Shown here in pieces: positions 44,392-44,455 of a stretch of DNA of 44,455 bases. Within the stretch, counting starts at the first letter, position 1. The number at the start of each line of letters is the position of its first letter. This DNA is from Colwellia sp. 39_35_sub15_T18 (GTDB taxonomy: Bacteria > Pseudomonadota > Gammaproteobacteria > Enterobacterales > Alteromonadaceae). The stretch covers positions 1 through 44,455 of the forward strand of contig MAAE01000051.1 in NCBI GenBank assembly GCA_002162675.1, read 5' to 3'. Below the pieces are notes generated by a model. It saw only the letters and a program-made list of their open reading frames with translations, did no database searches and was not told the DNA's origin. Made by a program: the position numbers and the translations under genes.

Positions 44392-44443
44392 TTAAAACCA
44401 GAGCCATAATATATGTGTCAACAATATAAAACAGAGGCTAGCA
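44366..44443. repeat. 12-bp inverted repeat flanking the start of the last gene
   Basis: TGCTAGCCTCTG (44366-44377) and CAGAGGCTAGCA (44432-44443) are exact inverted copies 54 bases apart. The right copy contains the AGAGG ribosome-binding site of the partial gene that follows. It may be an operator or the terminal structure of a mobile element. Confidence 0.5.
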
Positions 44444-44455
44444 TGATAAAACATA
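44443..44455 (+). CDS. Start of an unidentified gene, cut by the window edge
   Basis: ATG at 44443, preceded by AGAGG 7 bases ahead, reads M-I-K-H and leaves the window. Four residues cannot identify it; a transposase is possible given the inverted repeat. The assignment rests only on the start signal. Confidence 0.3.

Noticed and set aside
1..44455. CRISPR array
   Set aside because: The only short tandem repeats, the 9-mers at 30728, have no spacers; no cas genes are present.

Overview
The window looks like a chromosome segment of a marine gammaproteobacterium in Alteromonadales, most likely Colwelliaceae (Colwellia/Thalassotalea type). This is inferred from the low GC content, the mix of cyd, deo and PEP-CTERM genes, and the dispersed repeat families. 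No rRNA or complete phylogenetic marker is present, so the genus is not certain.

Layout. 1-5000 is accessory: the 5' end of an IS256-type transposase, a UvrD-like SF1 helicase overlapping a CoiA-like putative nuclease, and a Fic protein whose start codon sits in a perfect inverted repeat. 5100-12450 is the cytochrome bd module, read leftward: a GbsR/MarR-type regulator with a perfect FNR-type box, then cydA, cydB, a 41-residue cydX, cydD and cydC. 12600-17600 holds a degenerate EAL-HDOD protein, an ENPP-type phosphodiesterase, a phosphoribosyltransferase, a MITE-like element and a transglutaminase-like/TPR lipoprotein. 17824-18034 holds tRNA-Ser(UGA), a terminator and a 66-nt tRNA-like remnant. 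18161-22896 is a small membrane protein followed by the moxR-DUF58-tgpA operon.

23016-27981 carries aroG, add, deoD and the divergent argP/argO pair. 28011-31678 is a divergent PEP-CTERM pair: a PrsT-like TPR protein and one PEP-CTERM substrate with a good sigma-54 promoter and a 19-bp palindrome upstream. 31765-39091 holds a TonB-dependent receptor and a nucleoside salvage set (deoB, udk, nupC, deoC, tdk). With add and deoD these genes take up nucleosides and convert them to bases, sugar phosphates and nucleotides.

39232-42988 is the most unusual region: five overlapping or abutting genes encoding a minimal exosortase (Cys-Arg-His triad), a 59-residue secreted Gly9-Ser4 peptide with a sorting-signal-like C-terminus, an Lnt-type N-acyltransferase with its Glu-Lys-Cys triad, a dedicated acyl carrier protein and a ketoacyl-ACP synthase. 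This reads as a self-contained system that makes an acyl chain and attaches it to a small processed secreted peptide. The end (43000-44455) has two type II toxin-antitoxin pairs separated by attC-like inverted repeats ending in GTTAGTT, like integron cassettes, and the start of another gene at the window edge.
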